Below the pieces are notes generated by a model. The model was not told the origin of the DNA, ran no database searches, and saw nothing but the letters and a program-made list of their open reading frames with translations. A stretch of 44,534 nt of DNA from Chitinophagales bacterium (GTDB taxonomy: Bacteria; Bacteroidota; Bacteroidia; Chitinophagales; Saprospiraceae): positions 1-44,534 of the forward strand of contig JAKSDI010000148.1 of NCBI GenBank assembly GCA_022360175.1. Reading direction: 5' to 3'. Shown in pieces: positions 1 through 8,518 of the stretch; position 1 is the stretch's first letter; every line of letters starts with the position of its first letter. A program made the translations under genes and the position numbers.

Positions 1-11
1 GCAAAAACAAA

Positions 12-299
12 ATGCTGGCACAAGCGCTGGCTGCTCTGGCCAACAAGAAACTTCAGCTTTCTTCCCGCAGCCAGCGAAGAACCCTTGCCAAGCAGCGTCT
101 CTTTGGAAAAGCTGCTGATAAATGCCCCTCTTGTCACAAAAGACAGATGATTATCATCGAAATCTTGGTGCCAATAAAAGCCCTCCGGCATACCTTAAGC
201 CTCTATTCTATAACTGATCTCGTTTGGCAGCTCAAATCTGCCCTGGGTTTGCTATGTATATTGAAAGAAAGCAAAAACAAAACTTGGCATTCGTGCTAA
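12..299 (+). pseudogene. Decayed IS91-like transposase C-terminal remnant
   Basis: The reading frame has a Lys/Arg-rich stretch followed by KCPSCHKRQMIIIEIL and a short tail. A CPxCxxGxM-V-x-I-x-x-F-like motif near the C-terminus is typical of IS91-family transposases in Bacteroidota, and this stretch resembles it. The Gly after the second Cys pair is lost, the usual RGPP-like continuation is absent and the rest of the transposase is missing, so I read it as a fragment. A near-direct repeat of GCAAAAACAAAA is at 1-12 and 271-282. The frame could also be chance, because it starts at the window edge. Confidence 0.35.
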
Positions 300-364
300 G
301 GGAGAACTCGTTTATCTGCCTTCAAAGAACTTGTTTTGCTCCTCTCTGCATTCAACTCGCTTCC

Positions 365-495
365 TATCGGAACAATAATACCACTATTCTTCAAATTGAA
401 ATCCCATAGAGAAACTGGATCATCAACCACGGCTCCGCTTCGTTCAATAAAGGCTGAAATAGCCAGTTGCACCAGGCTATTCAGCCTTTATTATT
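365..495. repeat. 131-bp intergenic direct repeat, copy 1
   Basis: This segment aligns without gaps to 4798-4928 at a constant offset of 4433 bp, with about 14-15 mismatches by my count. It contains a strong inverted repeat (448-490) next to the 3' end of the minus-strand gene that stops at 564. The two copies bracket the large lipoprotein gene and its upstream region. It could be a mobile palindromic element, a duplicated 3' UTR, or a footprint of segmental duplication. Confidence 0.85.
448..490 (-). terminator. Hairpin terminator within repeat copy 1
   Basis: Arms AAAGGCTGAAATAGCC and GGCTATTCAGCCTTT pair over about 15 bp with one bulged A and a 10-nt loop. The hairpin lies about 75 bp beyond the stop of the minus-strand gene ending at 564. 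Flanking A/T-rich sequence is short, so it may act as a terminator or as a 3' RNA-stabilising hairpin. The stem is much better conserved than needed by chance. Confidence 0.55.
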
Positions 496-563
496 AGCTG
501 CTGCATTTATTTTCTACTATTCAGGATTAGGCTCAATCAACTTTATTAATTCAGCAAGACAGT

Positions 564-3500
564 TTACTTGGTATTTCTTACTCTAATATCAAAAACAAAC
601 TCTGTATTAATCGGTTTTTCCATATCATATTCATTAATGACTTTCAATTTAAAACTTGAATACTTATTCATACCTTGGTTAGTTATTTTTCCTGAATGAA
701 TAAATTTAAATTTTGCCTGCCATACCTCATTGGGCTTCAATTTGAGATTATTCAACCTCCTTAAGTCTTCTAAATTCTTTACTCCAATCTTTATGGGTTT
801 ATAATTTGTTTCCCTTTTTCCCACTTTATCTAAAACCATTTCTATTCTTCCATCTTGGAAAAATTGTTCGTCTTTAGAATTTAACTCCTGAATATTTACA
901 TTGAGTGAAACATCTCTTTGATATGGATTATTTAGAAAAAAAGTATGAGTTGGGAAAACCAAATTCAGCGGGTCAATATCCACAAGAGTGGTATTTACTG
1001 TTGCAACATTATTACTATTTCTAACATTCCCAGCAATAGGTCCAATGGATTCTCCTTCAATAGGGTCTATCGTGGATTTTATTCGTGCAAGAAAACAAAT
1101 CATAGGCTCACTATCTATAGAATTAAAATCAGCAGGATTTGGAGGTGTCCAATCCCAATTTAACACAATAGAGCCACCTGCTGGAATTGGAGGAATTGGA
1201 ATACCTGCTGAAGGTGATATTTCACCGCCCGCAGAAACACCAATACTTGGAGGAATTTTATTGTTTGGTTCAATCGTAGCATCAAACCAATGTTCCGTCC
1301 ATAATTCTCCAGCTCTGCCAATTGTCCAATAGATGTGAAGTTTTGCTTCTCCGTCAGTATTGGCGACACATCCAATATTATCAACCCGAACCCTTACTCG
1401 ATTTATCCCTGCTGTTTTATATTCAGGATTTTCCATTGTGCTACAATTAAGGTTCAAATCGTTAGCGCAATTCCAAATGTTTCCATTCCAAATATCTCCA
1501 ATGTTTGGCTCATCCCCATTATCAGTAGGATTATCCCTAATCATTAGATTAAAGGAGCCAAATGGTTCTCCTACACAATTACAATTACTATCATAAGTAT
1601 CATTAATTGTGCAGTTATCCCCATCATCGCAAGGAGTTCCTATCATATTATCGTCAAAACCAGGACATTGGTCTCCAGCGTCACAAATGCCATCTCCATC
1701 CATATCATCAATTGCAATTGAATTGTTGTTCGCTAAAGGAGACTCCCATAGTCCTCTTCCAAAAGTGGCAGCTCTAATTTTTTGAGCACAATAATTTATT
1801 TCTAAATCTGTAACCAACGTCGAAGGAAGATTACTGTTAAAACATTGCCATGGGGTACTACTATTCCCTCCCTCTCTATAATAAACGCCAACATCTGTCC
1901 CAACATAGAGTAAATCATCTGAGCCTTCTTGGTATTCAATACAGTTGACAGGAAACAAGGGAAGTCCAGTTGACCAATTTTCCCAAGTGCTACCTCCATC
2001 AGGAGAGTAATTCACTCTATGAAACTCATCTCCCCCTAATCTGTCAAATGTAACCCATATTTTTTCAGGTTGGTCATAATCTGTAATTACATCCGTTATC
2101 CCAAGCCACTTGCTGGCATCCGATGGGGTAATGTCACTCCAATTATCTCCACCATCAGTCGTTCTAAAAAGACGATGTTTCCCTGCATGTTGTTCAGGAC
2201 AATTCCATGTTGGATTAGTAAATGCTGCACAAATAATATTATTGTCTATTTTAGAAATATCAACGGCTATAAGGTTTGAACCATTTTTAGTTGCAATCCC
2301 CTCGATAGGTCCATCTGATGGGCAAGGGTATGGAAACGTAGAAGTTGGTAATGAAGAAAAATTTGAAACTGGCTCCCAACTCCAAACCCCTCCACTTTCG
2401 GTATATTTAAATAAATCGTAATGCCCCACATAAAGAATATTTTCATTATCTATCATAAGAGGCCATTTTGTTATTTGCCACCAATCAGGAAATGACCAAG
2501 AATTGCCATTTGGATTGCAGTAATCTAAATCTGTTGTATTTAAATTATTCCAAGTTTGTCCCTTGTCAGAAGTTATTCTCAAGTTAGGGTAATTCATTTG
2601 TCCATATCCAAGAATAGAATTATTTCTATCAATAATACAATCATAGGCGTCTCCTCTTATATAATTATTCCAATCTGATAAATTAACTGTCATTATCCCA
2701 TTATCCTGAGTCCCTCCATGAATTAAATATGGATTAGCTTCATTTCCTCCTAAACCAAAATATTCTGTAATCGCTAAACCCTTTCCGTTTATATTTTTCC
2801 AATTAACTTTATGGGTTGTCGAGTTGATTGCTACTGCGGATTGCGATAACATTATACCTCCATCACTACCTGTTAATAAAATATCACTTAATCCATCAGT
2901 ACTATTTGAAAGTAATTTTAACGCACGGATATCAGCATGTGTCGATACTCCATAATATGGTTGGTCAGCCCAGTATTTCGTTATGTTAGGAAGAAAGAAA
3001 GTTTCAGCCCCATTTATGGATTTTCTTATTACCCTTCCACTTGCATCACCGAAGTACATTATATCAGAATTAAATGGATTGACTATGAAAATTTCAGCAA
3101 AAGAACTGACATCATCATTTATTGACTCCCAACTATTAGTAGATTCAGTATACTTTTTTATTTCTTGCTTATATTTATGTGATGGATTTCCATTTGGATT
3201 TAGATTTTTATATTCCCATTTGATTAAAGCATAACATCCATTTGTTGAACTTGATAGTTCCGTCGAAAAAATGTCATTATAAAAATAACCACTTGGGGCA
3301 TCAGGTGCAGTACTAAAAGAAGCTAATAAATCAAGTTGTTCAACTTCGTCAGATATTCTGTTATATTTCAGAATCTTTGTAGCACCAGCATAAACAATAT
3401 CATGATTGGATAAATTGAATTCCAAGCTTCTAAATCGCTCATGCTTTTCTATTTCTCCTAAGTCATGGGCTATAGACCAGTCTGTTCCACTATTAGTTGA

Positions 3501-4331
3501 GTAAAATAATTTTCTATCAGAATGCGTAAAAAGAATATTGGTATCTATTGGATTAATCAATATTTTCTCTAATACACTTAAATCCGAAGGGGAAAAAGTT
3601 AGACCTGTTGCTCCCCATGTATTCCCTCTATCGTATGATTTTATAATACCCAATCCATACCCAGCCCTCATTGAACTTGTGGCAGCATAGATTGTCTTAT
3701 TATTTAGAGGATTTAATACAATATCTTGAACTCCTAAAGTTGGTAAGTTGAGATAATCAGTAATATTTTCCCAATGAGGTGTAGAACTTAAAGCAGAGGT
3801 AGTTTTCCAAATACCCGCACTACCAGTTCCTGCATAAACGACATTCAGGTCATTAGGGTCAGCCGCAACAGCAAATACTGCTCCCATGGTGTGTAATTCT
3901 ACACCATTATGTGTAGGGGCTTTTGTAGGCCCTATTAATTTCCAATTCCCTGATCCCTTGCAAATTTTCTCCTCACTAAATTCCATTAAAGATTGAAGAT
4001 ATTGTTGAGGCCCCGTCCTTCTACTTGCACCTCTTGTTTGTCTTCCAATCCAAAATCTTCTCCAACGACTATACTCCGCCAATTCTCCTCCTTCTTCGGA
4101 ATCATCTAAATCCTTATTCTTTTTAATGGCTTCCTCCACTAAGAGGTCAATTTTTTCGACACTTGTACCTTGCTGAAATAATTTTTGATAATCTGGGAAA
4201 TTGACATTTTGTTTGGATGTAAAGATTTTAATTTGTTTTTTTCTAAAAATAGAGCAGCTAAACAGAATTATCATTAACACTGCAGAAAGAAGAAATATTT
4301 TTTTGTGCGAAAAGTTGTTCGACGCTTTCAT
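564..4331 (-). CDS. Large lipoprotein with Asp-box (sortilin/BNR-like) propeller repeats
   Basis: A 1255-residue exported protein. The N-terminus has a basic start, a hydrophobic run and ILFSC, a lipobox-like site near residue 26, so it is probably a lipoprotein. Residues of roughly 130-880 contain repeated Asp-box motifs (for example SYDRGNTWG, YSTNSGTDW, RTTDGGDNW, SPDGGSTW) separated by YAGTGSAGIWKT-type strands. This is the pattern of VPS10/sortilin-like or BNR beta-propellers. A short Asp/Cys-rich thrombospondin type-3-like segment (DDMDGDGICDAGDQCP) follows, then a beta-rich C-terminal part. No T9SS sorting domain is visible at the C-terminus, unlike other large secreted proteins here. 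It is visibly more AT-rich than the genes at 5858-24509 and is bracketed by a direct repeat, which suggests acquisition or duplication. Its ligand or substrate cannot be told. The start at 4331 gives a normal signal peptide. Confidence 0.88.
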   Translation of the reverse strand: MKASNNFSHKKIFLLSAVLMIILFSCSIFRKKQIKIFTSKQNVNFPDYQKLFQQGTSVEKIDLLVEEAIKKNKDLDDSEEGGELAEYSRWRRFWIGRQTRGASRRTGPQQYLQSLMEFSEEKICKGSGNWKLIGPTKAPTHNGVELHTMGAVFAVAADPNDLNVVYAGTGSAGIWKTTSALSSTPHWENITDYLNLPTLGVQDIVLNPLNNKTIYAATSSMRAGYGLGIIKSYDRGNTWGATGLTFSPSDLSVLEKILINPIDTNILFTHSDRKLFYSTNSGTDWSIAHDLGEIEKHERFRSLEFNLSNHDIVYAGATKILKYNRISDEVEQLDLLASFSTAPDAPSGYFYNDIFSTELSSSTNGCYALIKWEYKNLNPNGNPSHKYKQEIKKYTESTNSWESINDDVSSFAEIFIVNPFNSDIMYFGDASGRVIRKSINGAETFFLPNITKYWADQPYYGVSTHADIRALKLLSNSTDGLSDILLTGSDGGIMLSQSAVAINSTTHKVNWKNINGKGLAITEYFGLGGNEANPYLIHGGTQDNGIMTVNLSDWNNYIRGDAYDCIIDRNNSILGYGQMNYPNLRITSDKGQTWNNLNTTDLDYCNPNGNSWSFPDWWQITKWPLMIDNENILYVGHYDLFKYTESGGVWSWEPVSNFSSLPTSTFPYPCPSDGPIEGIATKNGSNLIAVDISKIDNNIICAAFTNPTWNCPEQHAGKHRLFRTTDGGDNWSDITPSDASKWLGITDVITDYDQPEKIWVTFDRLGGDEFHRVNYSPDGGSTWENWSTGLPLFPVNCIEYQEGSDDLLYVGTDVGVYYREGGNSSTPWQCFNSNLPSTLVTDLEINYCAQKIRAATFGRGLWESPLANNNSIAIDDMDGDGICDAGDQCPGFDDNMIGTPCDDGDNCTINDTYDSNCNCVGEPFGSFNLMIRDNPTDNGDEPNIGDIWNGNIWNCANDLNLNCSTMENPEYKTAGINRVRVRVDNIGCVANTDGEAKLHIYWTIGRAGELWTEHWFDATIEPNNKIPPSIGVSAGGEISPSAGIPIPPIPAGGSIVLNWDWTPPNPADFNSIDSEPMICFLARIKSTIDPIEGESIGPIAGNVRNSNNVATVNTTLVDIDPLNLVFPTHTFFLNNPYQRDVSLNVNIQELNSKDEQFFQDGRIEMVLDKVGKRETNYKPIKIGVKNLEDLRRLNNLKLKPNEVWQAKFKFIHSGKITNQGMNKYSSFKLKVINEYDMEKPINTEFVFDIRVRNTK

Positions 4332-4362
4332 GGTTTGTTTTTTATTATGTTACTGCTAACTT

Positions 4363-4457
4363 CCCAATACACGCGATGCGTGTATTGCCGATTGGGTATA
4401 TTTCCTATATCTCTATATTGTTATCTATCCCTAAACGTTTGTAACCAATCACAAACG
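4363..4457. promoter_or_regulatory. Two perfect hairpins in the leader of the lipoprotein gene
   Basis: CAATACACGC-GAT-GCGTGTATTG (4365-4387) is a perfect 10-bp stem with a 3-nt loop. It is enclosed by CCCAAT/ATTGGG (4363-4368 and 4391-4396), which gives a cruciform-like structure. A second perfect 7-bp hairpin, CGTTTGT/ACAAACG, is at 4436-4457. Both lie 30-130 bp upstream of the minus-strand start at 4331. They could be an operator, an RNA leader structure or a recombination site; the sequence does not decide. Confidence 0.5.
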
Positions 4458-4493
4458 CCTACACTTACATTATATAAGAGGAGATAGCAAATA

Positions 4494-4640
4494 TTAATAC
4501 AAATCTCTCAAAATGACCTCCGCCCTACCCGTCGCCTCTGGATCAAGCTCCCGTAGCTTGGGCAGTAGCTTCTTAGTAATACACCACTCCATCACCTTGC
4601 TTAGTTTGTTTATCCCTTTTTCAAACTCCTTTTCCGTCAC
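4494..4640 (-). CDS. Possible 48-residue small protein or gene remnant
   Basis: The minus strand has a frame starting at GTG (4640-4638) directly after an in-frame TAG and ending at TAA (4494). It reads as a Lys/Glu/Leu-rich amphipathic peptide beginning VTEKEFEKGINKLSKVMEW and ending in EVILRDLY. The composition looks like real helical coding sequence, in contrast to the opposite strand. The upstream stop and non-ATG start suggest either a small gene or the 3' end of a decayed one. I do not recognise the family. Confidence 0.35.
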   Translation of the reverse strand: MTEKEFEKGINKLSKVMEWCITKKLLPKLRELDPEATGRAEVILRDLY

Positions 4641-4736
4641 CTACATTGCTGATGGTTATGTAGATAAGGTCATTAGATCACATGAGGCCCTTATCTATGA
4701 AGAAAAAATCACATAACTATGCTTTTACTTGAAACT

Positions 4737-4779
4737 ACAATGTAATTATTTTTATTCACCCAGTCAAGGGTTACATTGT
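4737..4779. repeat. 9-bp perfect inverted repeat
   Basis: ACAATGTAA (4737-4745) and TTACATTGT (4771-4779) are exact inverted copies, just upstream of repeat copy 2. Together with the small frame and the leader hairpins, this accounts for most of the 609-bp stretch 4332-4940. I see no other gene in it. Confidence 0.5.
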
Positions 4780-4797
4780 TTCTCTACTTCAAAATCA

Positions 4798-4928
4798 TAT
4801 CGAAATCATAACACCACTACTCTTCAAATTGAAGTCTCATAGAAAAACTGGATCATCATCCTCGGCTTCGCTTCGTTCAACAATGGCTGAAATAGCCAGT
4901 TGCACCAGACTATTCAGCCTTTATTATC
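4798..4928. repeat. 131-bp intergenic direct repeat, copy 2 (with hairpin)
   Basis: Gapless match to 365-495. The hairpin (4881-4923) is retained but has more mismatches in the stem than copy 1. It begins about 13 bp beyond the stop of the minus-strand gene ending at 4941, so as in copy 1 it lies downstream of a minus-strand coding region. Confidence 0.85.
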
Positions 4929-4940
4929 GTTCGTAGGCAG

Positions 4941-5441
4941 TTATCTAATCTCAATTAGTCTGTTCATTCGTCTATTTTTGTACTCTCCAGCTTTTCTTTT
5001 CGTTATTTCGCCATTCGAATTAACTTCTATCATTTCATAGTCATATATGAAGTCTAGTAATCTGATTGTTTTAAGATCATATTCCACTAATATTTCATCT
5101 GTAATGTGGAAATATATGGGGATATATGTAACAAATTTTTTATCAAATACCTTTTCATCAAAGTAGAGCTTTAGATATAACTCTGGTGGTTCGTTTTCTA
5201 TACAACCGAGGCAATTGTATTTAAGTTTTAGTCTATAATTGTCTTCACTATGAATTAAATGCCCTTCTTTGAAATGAGGATATGCTAAAGAGTTATTTAT
5301 AAAAATTTCCATACTATCCAACTTATAGGGAAGGTCATGCTTGTCTATAGTGAATTTAAAATCAAAAGACCATTCAAGTATATGCTGAGAGTAAGTCAAA
5401 TTACTAACGCAGATGAATATTATTAATAAAACTGTTTTCAT
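4941..5441 (-). CDS. Small secreted protein of unknown function
   Basis: A 166-residue protein. It starts with a clear Sec signal peptide (MKTVLLIIFICVSNLTYSQ), with cleavage likely after SYS or SYSQ. The mature part is rich in aromatic and acidic residues with alternating strands, and contains one CLGC pair near residue 78. There are no transmembrane segments and no T9SS tail. It has the same AT-rich character as the lipoprotein gene at 564-4331 and shares the same downstream element, so the two may have arrived together. I do not recognise a family. Confidence 0.7.
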   Translation of the reverse strand: MKTVLLIIFICVSNLTYSQHILEWSFDFKFTIDKHDLPYKLDSMEIFINNSLAYPHFKEGHLIHSEDNYRLKLKYNCLGCIENEPPELYLKLYFDEKVFDKKFVTYIPIYFHITDEILVEYDLKTIRLLDFIYDYEMIEVNSNGEITKRKAGEYKNRRMNRLIEIR

Positions 5442-5584
5442 TTAGGTTGCTTTAATTACACACATCAAAAACTATAGATTGATGAACCTGTACCAGATGC
5501 TGTACAGTAAAAGGTAGGACATTTGCTTCTTTTGTAGCATTAGCACCAATTATTAAAGCAATATTGATGACTTACTTAAGTGGT

Positions 5585-5650
5585 GGCTGCCCCATAAATG
5601 TAATTTATAGTCCATTTTTTACACCTTATTAGGTTACATATGGAGCAGCC
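5585..5650. repeat. Imperfect inverted repeat, MITE-like
   Basis: GGCTGCCCCATAAATGTAA (5585-5603) pairs with TTACATATGGAGCAGCC (5634-5650) with one mismatch and a 2-nt bulge around a 30-nt spacer. No gene overlaps it. The stretch 5442-5857 (416 bp) holds only this and the next palindromic element. Confidence 0.5.
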
Positions 5651-5698
5651 ATTCTTTAATGTATCTAGAACGTGAATCAGTTTAAACTTATAGGACAT

Positions 5699-5780
5699 CC
5701 CCCTCAGCCCTGTGGGCAGCTCCCCGAGGGAGCACAGCATTTATACCCCTTTTGGGGTCGACTACAAGTCGGGGGAGGAG
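5699..5780. repeat. GC-rich palindromic REP-like element
   Basis: A block beginning CCCCCTCAGCCCTGTGGGCAG and ending GTCGGGGGAGGAG. It contains nested short palindromes (CTCCCCGAGGGAG; CCCCTTTTGGGG) and C-rich and G-rich ends that can pair. It is strikingly more GC-rich than its surroundings. Similar CCCCCTCAG...GGGGGAG blocks recur between genes in many bacterial genomes; the identification as that class is from memory. Confidence 0.5.
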
Positions 5781-5857
5781 CAGATATCAAGGTGCTAAAA
5801 AACGTAATCTAACACACTGATTTCTAGTGCTTCAACAAGAAAAAACCAAAAACATTC

Positions 5858-7291
5858 TTACTCTTTGATCATTCTCTTTGTACCGACTATTTCTCCAGCG
5901 TCATTTTTCAATTGTATTAGATACATGCCGCTGGGTAAGTGTCCCACCTGAATACTGCCAGAGGTAGTGCCTACATTTTGAGTAAGGATGCGGCTGCCAC
6001 TTACAGAATAAATGGAAAGAGACAGGTCCTTTTCAATTCCCCAATCTCCCAGTTTCCAATTGAGTTGATCTGTAGTGGTTGTTGGGAAGACAGACCAATC
6101 ATTTTGAGTTTCGACCTCCGTAGCATTTACGATAGGAGAAGTGTTCTCAAAATACATAAATACATTCTTTCCTTCCTCCGTCATAGGGTCTTTGACATAG
6201 GTAAAAGTCAGGAGATCAGCATCTCCATCATTATCCATATCTGCCATCGTAAGAATCGAAATGCCAGTGTTCTCAGGAAAGACAATATTAAAAGGTTCAT
6301 TTACTTCCTGAGCGAAAGCAGGGTTTTGGGCAGTGCCCGTATTTTCTACAAAAGAAACAAAGGCACGATAGCTGTCTTCACCTAAATATTCTCCGCTACC
6401 AATCATTAAATCCAGATCTCCATCAGAATCAATATCTACTATTGCTGGTAAAATAGCATATTCCAAATCGGTTCCTAATCCAAAAGGATCAATTTGTGCA
6501 GCAGCAAAATCAGGAGATTCTGCAGTTCCTATATTTTCCTGATATTGATAAAAAGGCTCATAGGTATTATCATCATAATTGGTTATTAATAAATCTAAAT
6601 CGCCATCATCATCCAGGTCTAGTAAAGAAGGAACCGCAAATTCTTGTGCCGTTTCAATATTGAACGGATTTTGAACGGCTGCTGCAAAGGCAGGATTAGC
6701 AGCGCTTCCTGTATTTTCGTAATAAAAAATGGCGCTACCATCGTATTTACCAACCAGCATATCCTGATCGCCATCATCATCTATATCGCCAAATGCTAAA
6801 GTTGTGATATAGTCTTCTGGTACTTCTATACCAAATGGCCCCGCTACGGGCGCTGCAAAAGAAGGGTTTTCGGCAGTACCGGTATTTTCAAAAAACCTTA
6901 TATCGCGACTCTGATACTCGACATAACTTACCGCCATGATATCAAAATCACCATCATCATCTATATCCACAAACTGAGGAAAATAGTAGGCTTCTTCTGC
7001 AAACTCCAGGTTAAATGGAGAGACTTGCGGTGCTCCAAAAGTTTGGGCATTTGTCTGATTGAGCCCCAAAGTAAGGACTAAAGCAGCTCCTGCCAGTGCT
7101 TTCTTGAGTTTATTACCAGCGATTACTCTGCTTAGCCTGGTGTACAGTTGTCTAAGCCGAACAATTAATGCATGCTGCTCCTCTTTGCTAAGTTGCGTAA
7201 AAGAACGATTGACAATCATCTTTCGCAGCTTAGTTGCCAAAGCAAGAAAACGCCGATAGGTAGCAGCAATGGGTAATGATTGATACTTCAT
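5858..7291 (-). CDS. T9SS-secreted FG-GAP/VCBS repeat protein
   Basis: A 477-residue protein. Residues 1-60 form a basic, helical pre-region and residues about 62-82 a hydrophobic signal segment ending in NAQ, so the signal peptide starts unusually far in. From about residue 85 to 380 there are five or six repeats with calcium-binding-like DIDDDGDxD loops (VDIDDDGDFDIM, GDIDDDGDQDM, LDLDDDGDLDL, VDIDSDGDLDL, ADMDNDGDADL) and a recurring FFENTGTAxNPxFA strand, the FG-GAP/VCBS propeller pattern. The last 75 residues are a type-A T9SS sorting domain (LSIYSVSGSRILTQ, LPSGMYLIQLKNDAGE, final KRMIKE). It is expected to be exported through T9SS and held at the surface or released. It is transcribed alone; no terminator is evident. 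Confidence 0.92.
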   Translation of the reverse strand: MKYQSLPIAATYRRFLALATKLRKMIVNRSFTQLSKEEQHALIVRLRQLYTRLSRVIAGNKLKKALAGAALVLTLGLNQTNAQTFGAPQVSPFNLEFAEEAYYFPQFVDIDDDGDFDIMAVSYVEYQSRDIRFFENTGTAENPSFAAPVAGPFGIEVPEDYITTLAFGDIDDDGDQDMLVGKYDGSAIFYYENTGSAANPAFAAAVQNPFNIETAQEFAVPSLLDLDDDGDLDLLITNYDDNTYEPFYQYQENIGTAESPDFAAAQIDPFGLGTDLEYAILPAIVDIDSDGDLDLMIGSGEYLGEDSYRAFVSFVENTGTAQNPAFAQEVNEPFNIVFPENTGISILTMADMDNDGDADLLTFTYVKDPMTEEGKNVFMYFENTSPIVNATEVETQNDWSVFPTTTTDQLNWKLGDWGIEKDLSLSIYSVSGSRILTQNVGTTSGSIQVGHLPSGMYLIQLKNDAGEIVGTKRMIKE

Positions 7292-7347
7292 TGGTTAGTT
7301 GTTTTAGAGTTAAAAAATAGGTGTAGTTGTTTTCTAGTTAGTACTGC

Positions 7348-8427
7348 TTATTCTTTTTGCGTTGTTAATGCCCAATAGGTTTTATCGGGTATTGACAATC
7401 CCAGTTTATGGTCTGGTTTATAAGTATTCATCATATTAGGCCGTTGTATTCCCTCTAATACCCTGACGTCATAAATTTCGTCAACCGATGCCTGATAATG
7501 AATCTGGCCTACTATTGCTCCTGTTGGTAAATGGACGATTGTCACTCCTGCTAATTGTGCCTGATGAGACATTGGGAGTTTTGCAAAAGTAGATGAGTTC
7601 TTTCTTAGCTTAGAAAGCCCGATAAATACATAGTCTCCACATTTTCCAAAGCCTCGAACAAAACCATTCAAGCGGGTTACAACCTCATATTTCCCACTCT
7701 CTCTATCCACTTTAACCAATTCTCCCGTAGCCGATAATAATAAATAAAGAGCTCCATCATAAAGTCTCGGTGAATGGGGCATTGCTAAGCCTTTACTAAT
7801 AATTTCACCACTAGGTATATCGATTAAAACACCAGTTTTGGTGACCTGCTCTCGCCAGCTTTGGCGCTCATCTCCATCATTGAAGGCAGTAGCATAACGC
7901 GGTAAGCCATCTTCCATAGCCATACCATTGAGATGACAGCGATCTTCATGAGATAGTGATGATATAAACGATGGTTTCCAGTAAGGAGTAAAACTGTATT
8001 GATCATCAATCGTGCATATGCAGGAAAAAGAAGTATTCACTGCATATAAATTGTCTTTTCCCCATTCCAGGTCATGAATATCTACCTGTCCGGTATAATA
8101 GGTAGCACGAGGCATAAAAAGCGCATCATACACTCCAGGTTTAGCAGGGTAATGAGCCGCCAGGCCTGAAGAGTTTACCAATACAACCACTTCATCTTTA
8201 GTAGCCAGCGCCATCCGATTTCCCTTAAGGGCAATTCCCATAGGTTTATGAAAAGTACGAGGCAATTGCACCAATTTCTCTCCATCCTGAGAGCTCAATA
8301 GTACTACTTTACCCGCCTGATAAGTACTTAATGCAATGGTACATCCCAATTGCTGTAGCAGCTCGGGTACCTGAGGTGAATAAGAGCAGGAAAACGGTGA
8401 TGGTGGTTGAGTTGGTTTTGTTTTCAT
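7348..8427 (-). CDS. TIGR03032 family protein (DUF4915)
   Basis: About 359 residues from the ATG at 8427. An upstream in-frame ATG at 8487 would add 20 residues that do not look like part of the domain, so I prefer 8427. The protein opens with PSPFSCSYSPQVPELLQQLG and contains LSTYQAGKVVLLS, LPRTFHKPMGIAL, HDLEWG, CHLNGMAM, and a C-terminal IYDVRVLEG with PNMMNT. These are the conserved blocks of the TIGR03032/DUF4915 family, a predicted beta-propeller-like protein with no established activity. No signal peptide, so probably cytoplasmic. It lies 91 bp downstream of the hexapeptide-repeat gene in the same orientation and could be co-transcribed. Confidence 0.85.
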   Translation of the reverse strand: MKTKPTQPPSPFSCSYSPQVPELLQQLGCTIALSTYQAGKVVLLSSQDGEKLVQLPRTFHKPMGIALKGNRMALATKDEVVVLVNSSGLAAHYPAKPGVYDALFMPRATYYTGQVDIHDLEWGKDNLYAVNTSFSCICTIDDQYSFTPYWKPSFISSLSHEDRCHLNGMAMEDGLPRYATAFNDGDERQSWREQVTKTGVLIDIPSGEIISKGLAMPHSPRLYDGALYLLLSATGELVKVDRESGKYEVVTRLNGFVRGFGKCGDYVFIGLSKLRKNSSTFAKLPMSHQAQLAGVTIVHLPTGAIVGQIHYQASVDEIYDVRVLEGIQRPNMMNTYKPDHKLGLSIPDKTYWALTTQKE

Positions 8428-8518
8428 ATTTAGTGATATATAATAGCTTAGAGTAATTTCTGATCCAATAATAGAACTATTTATCATAAAAATCAGAAGA
8501 TTAATATTTCGCTAACCT

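Noticed and set aside
4363-4457. Integron attC site
   Set aside because: The hairpins are attC-like in shape, but I could not place convincing RYYYAAC and GTTRRRY boxes, and there is no integrase.
4513-4716. A 67-codon plus-strand frame
   Set aside because: Serine-rich random-looking composition; the opposite strand carries the better coding signal at 4494-4640.
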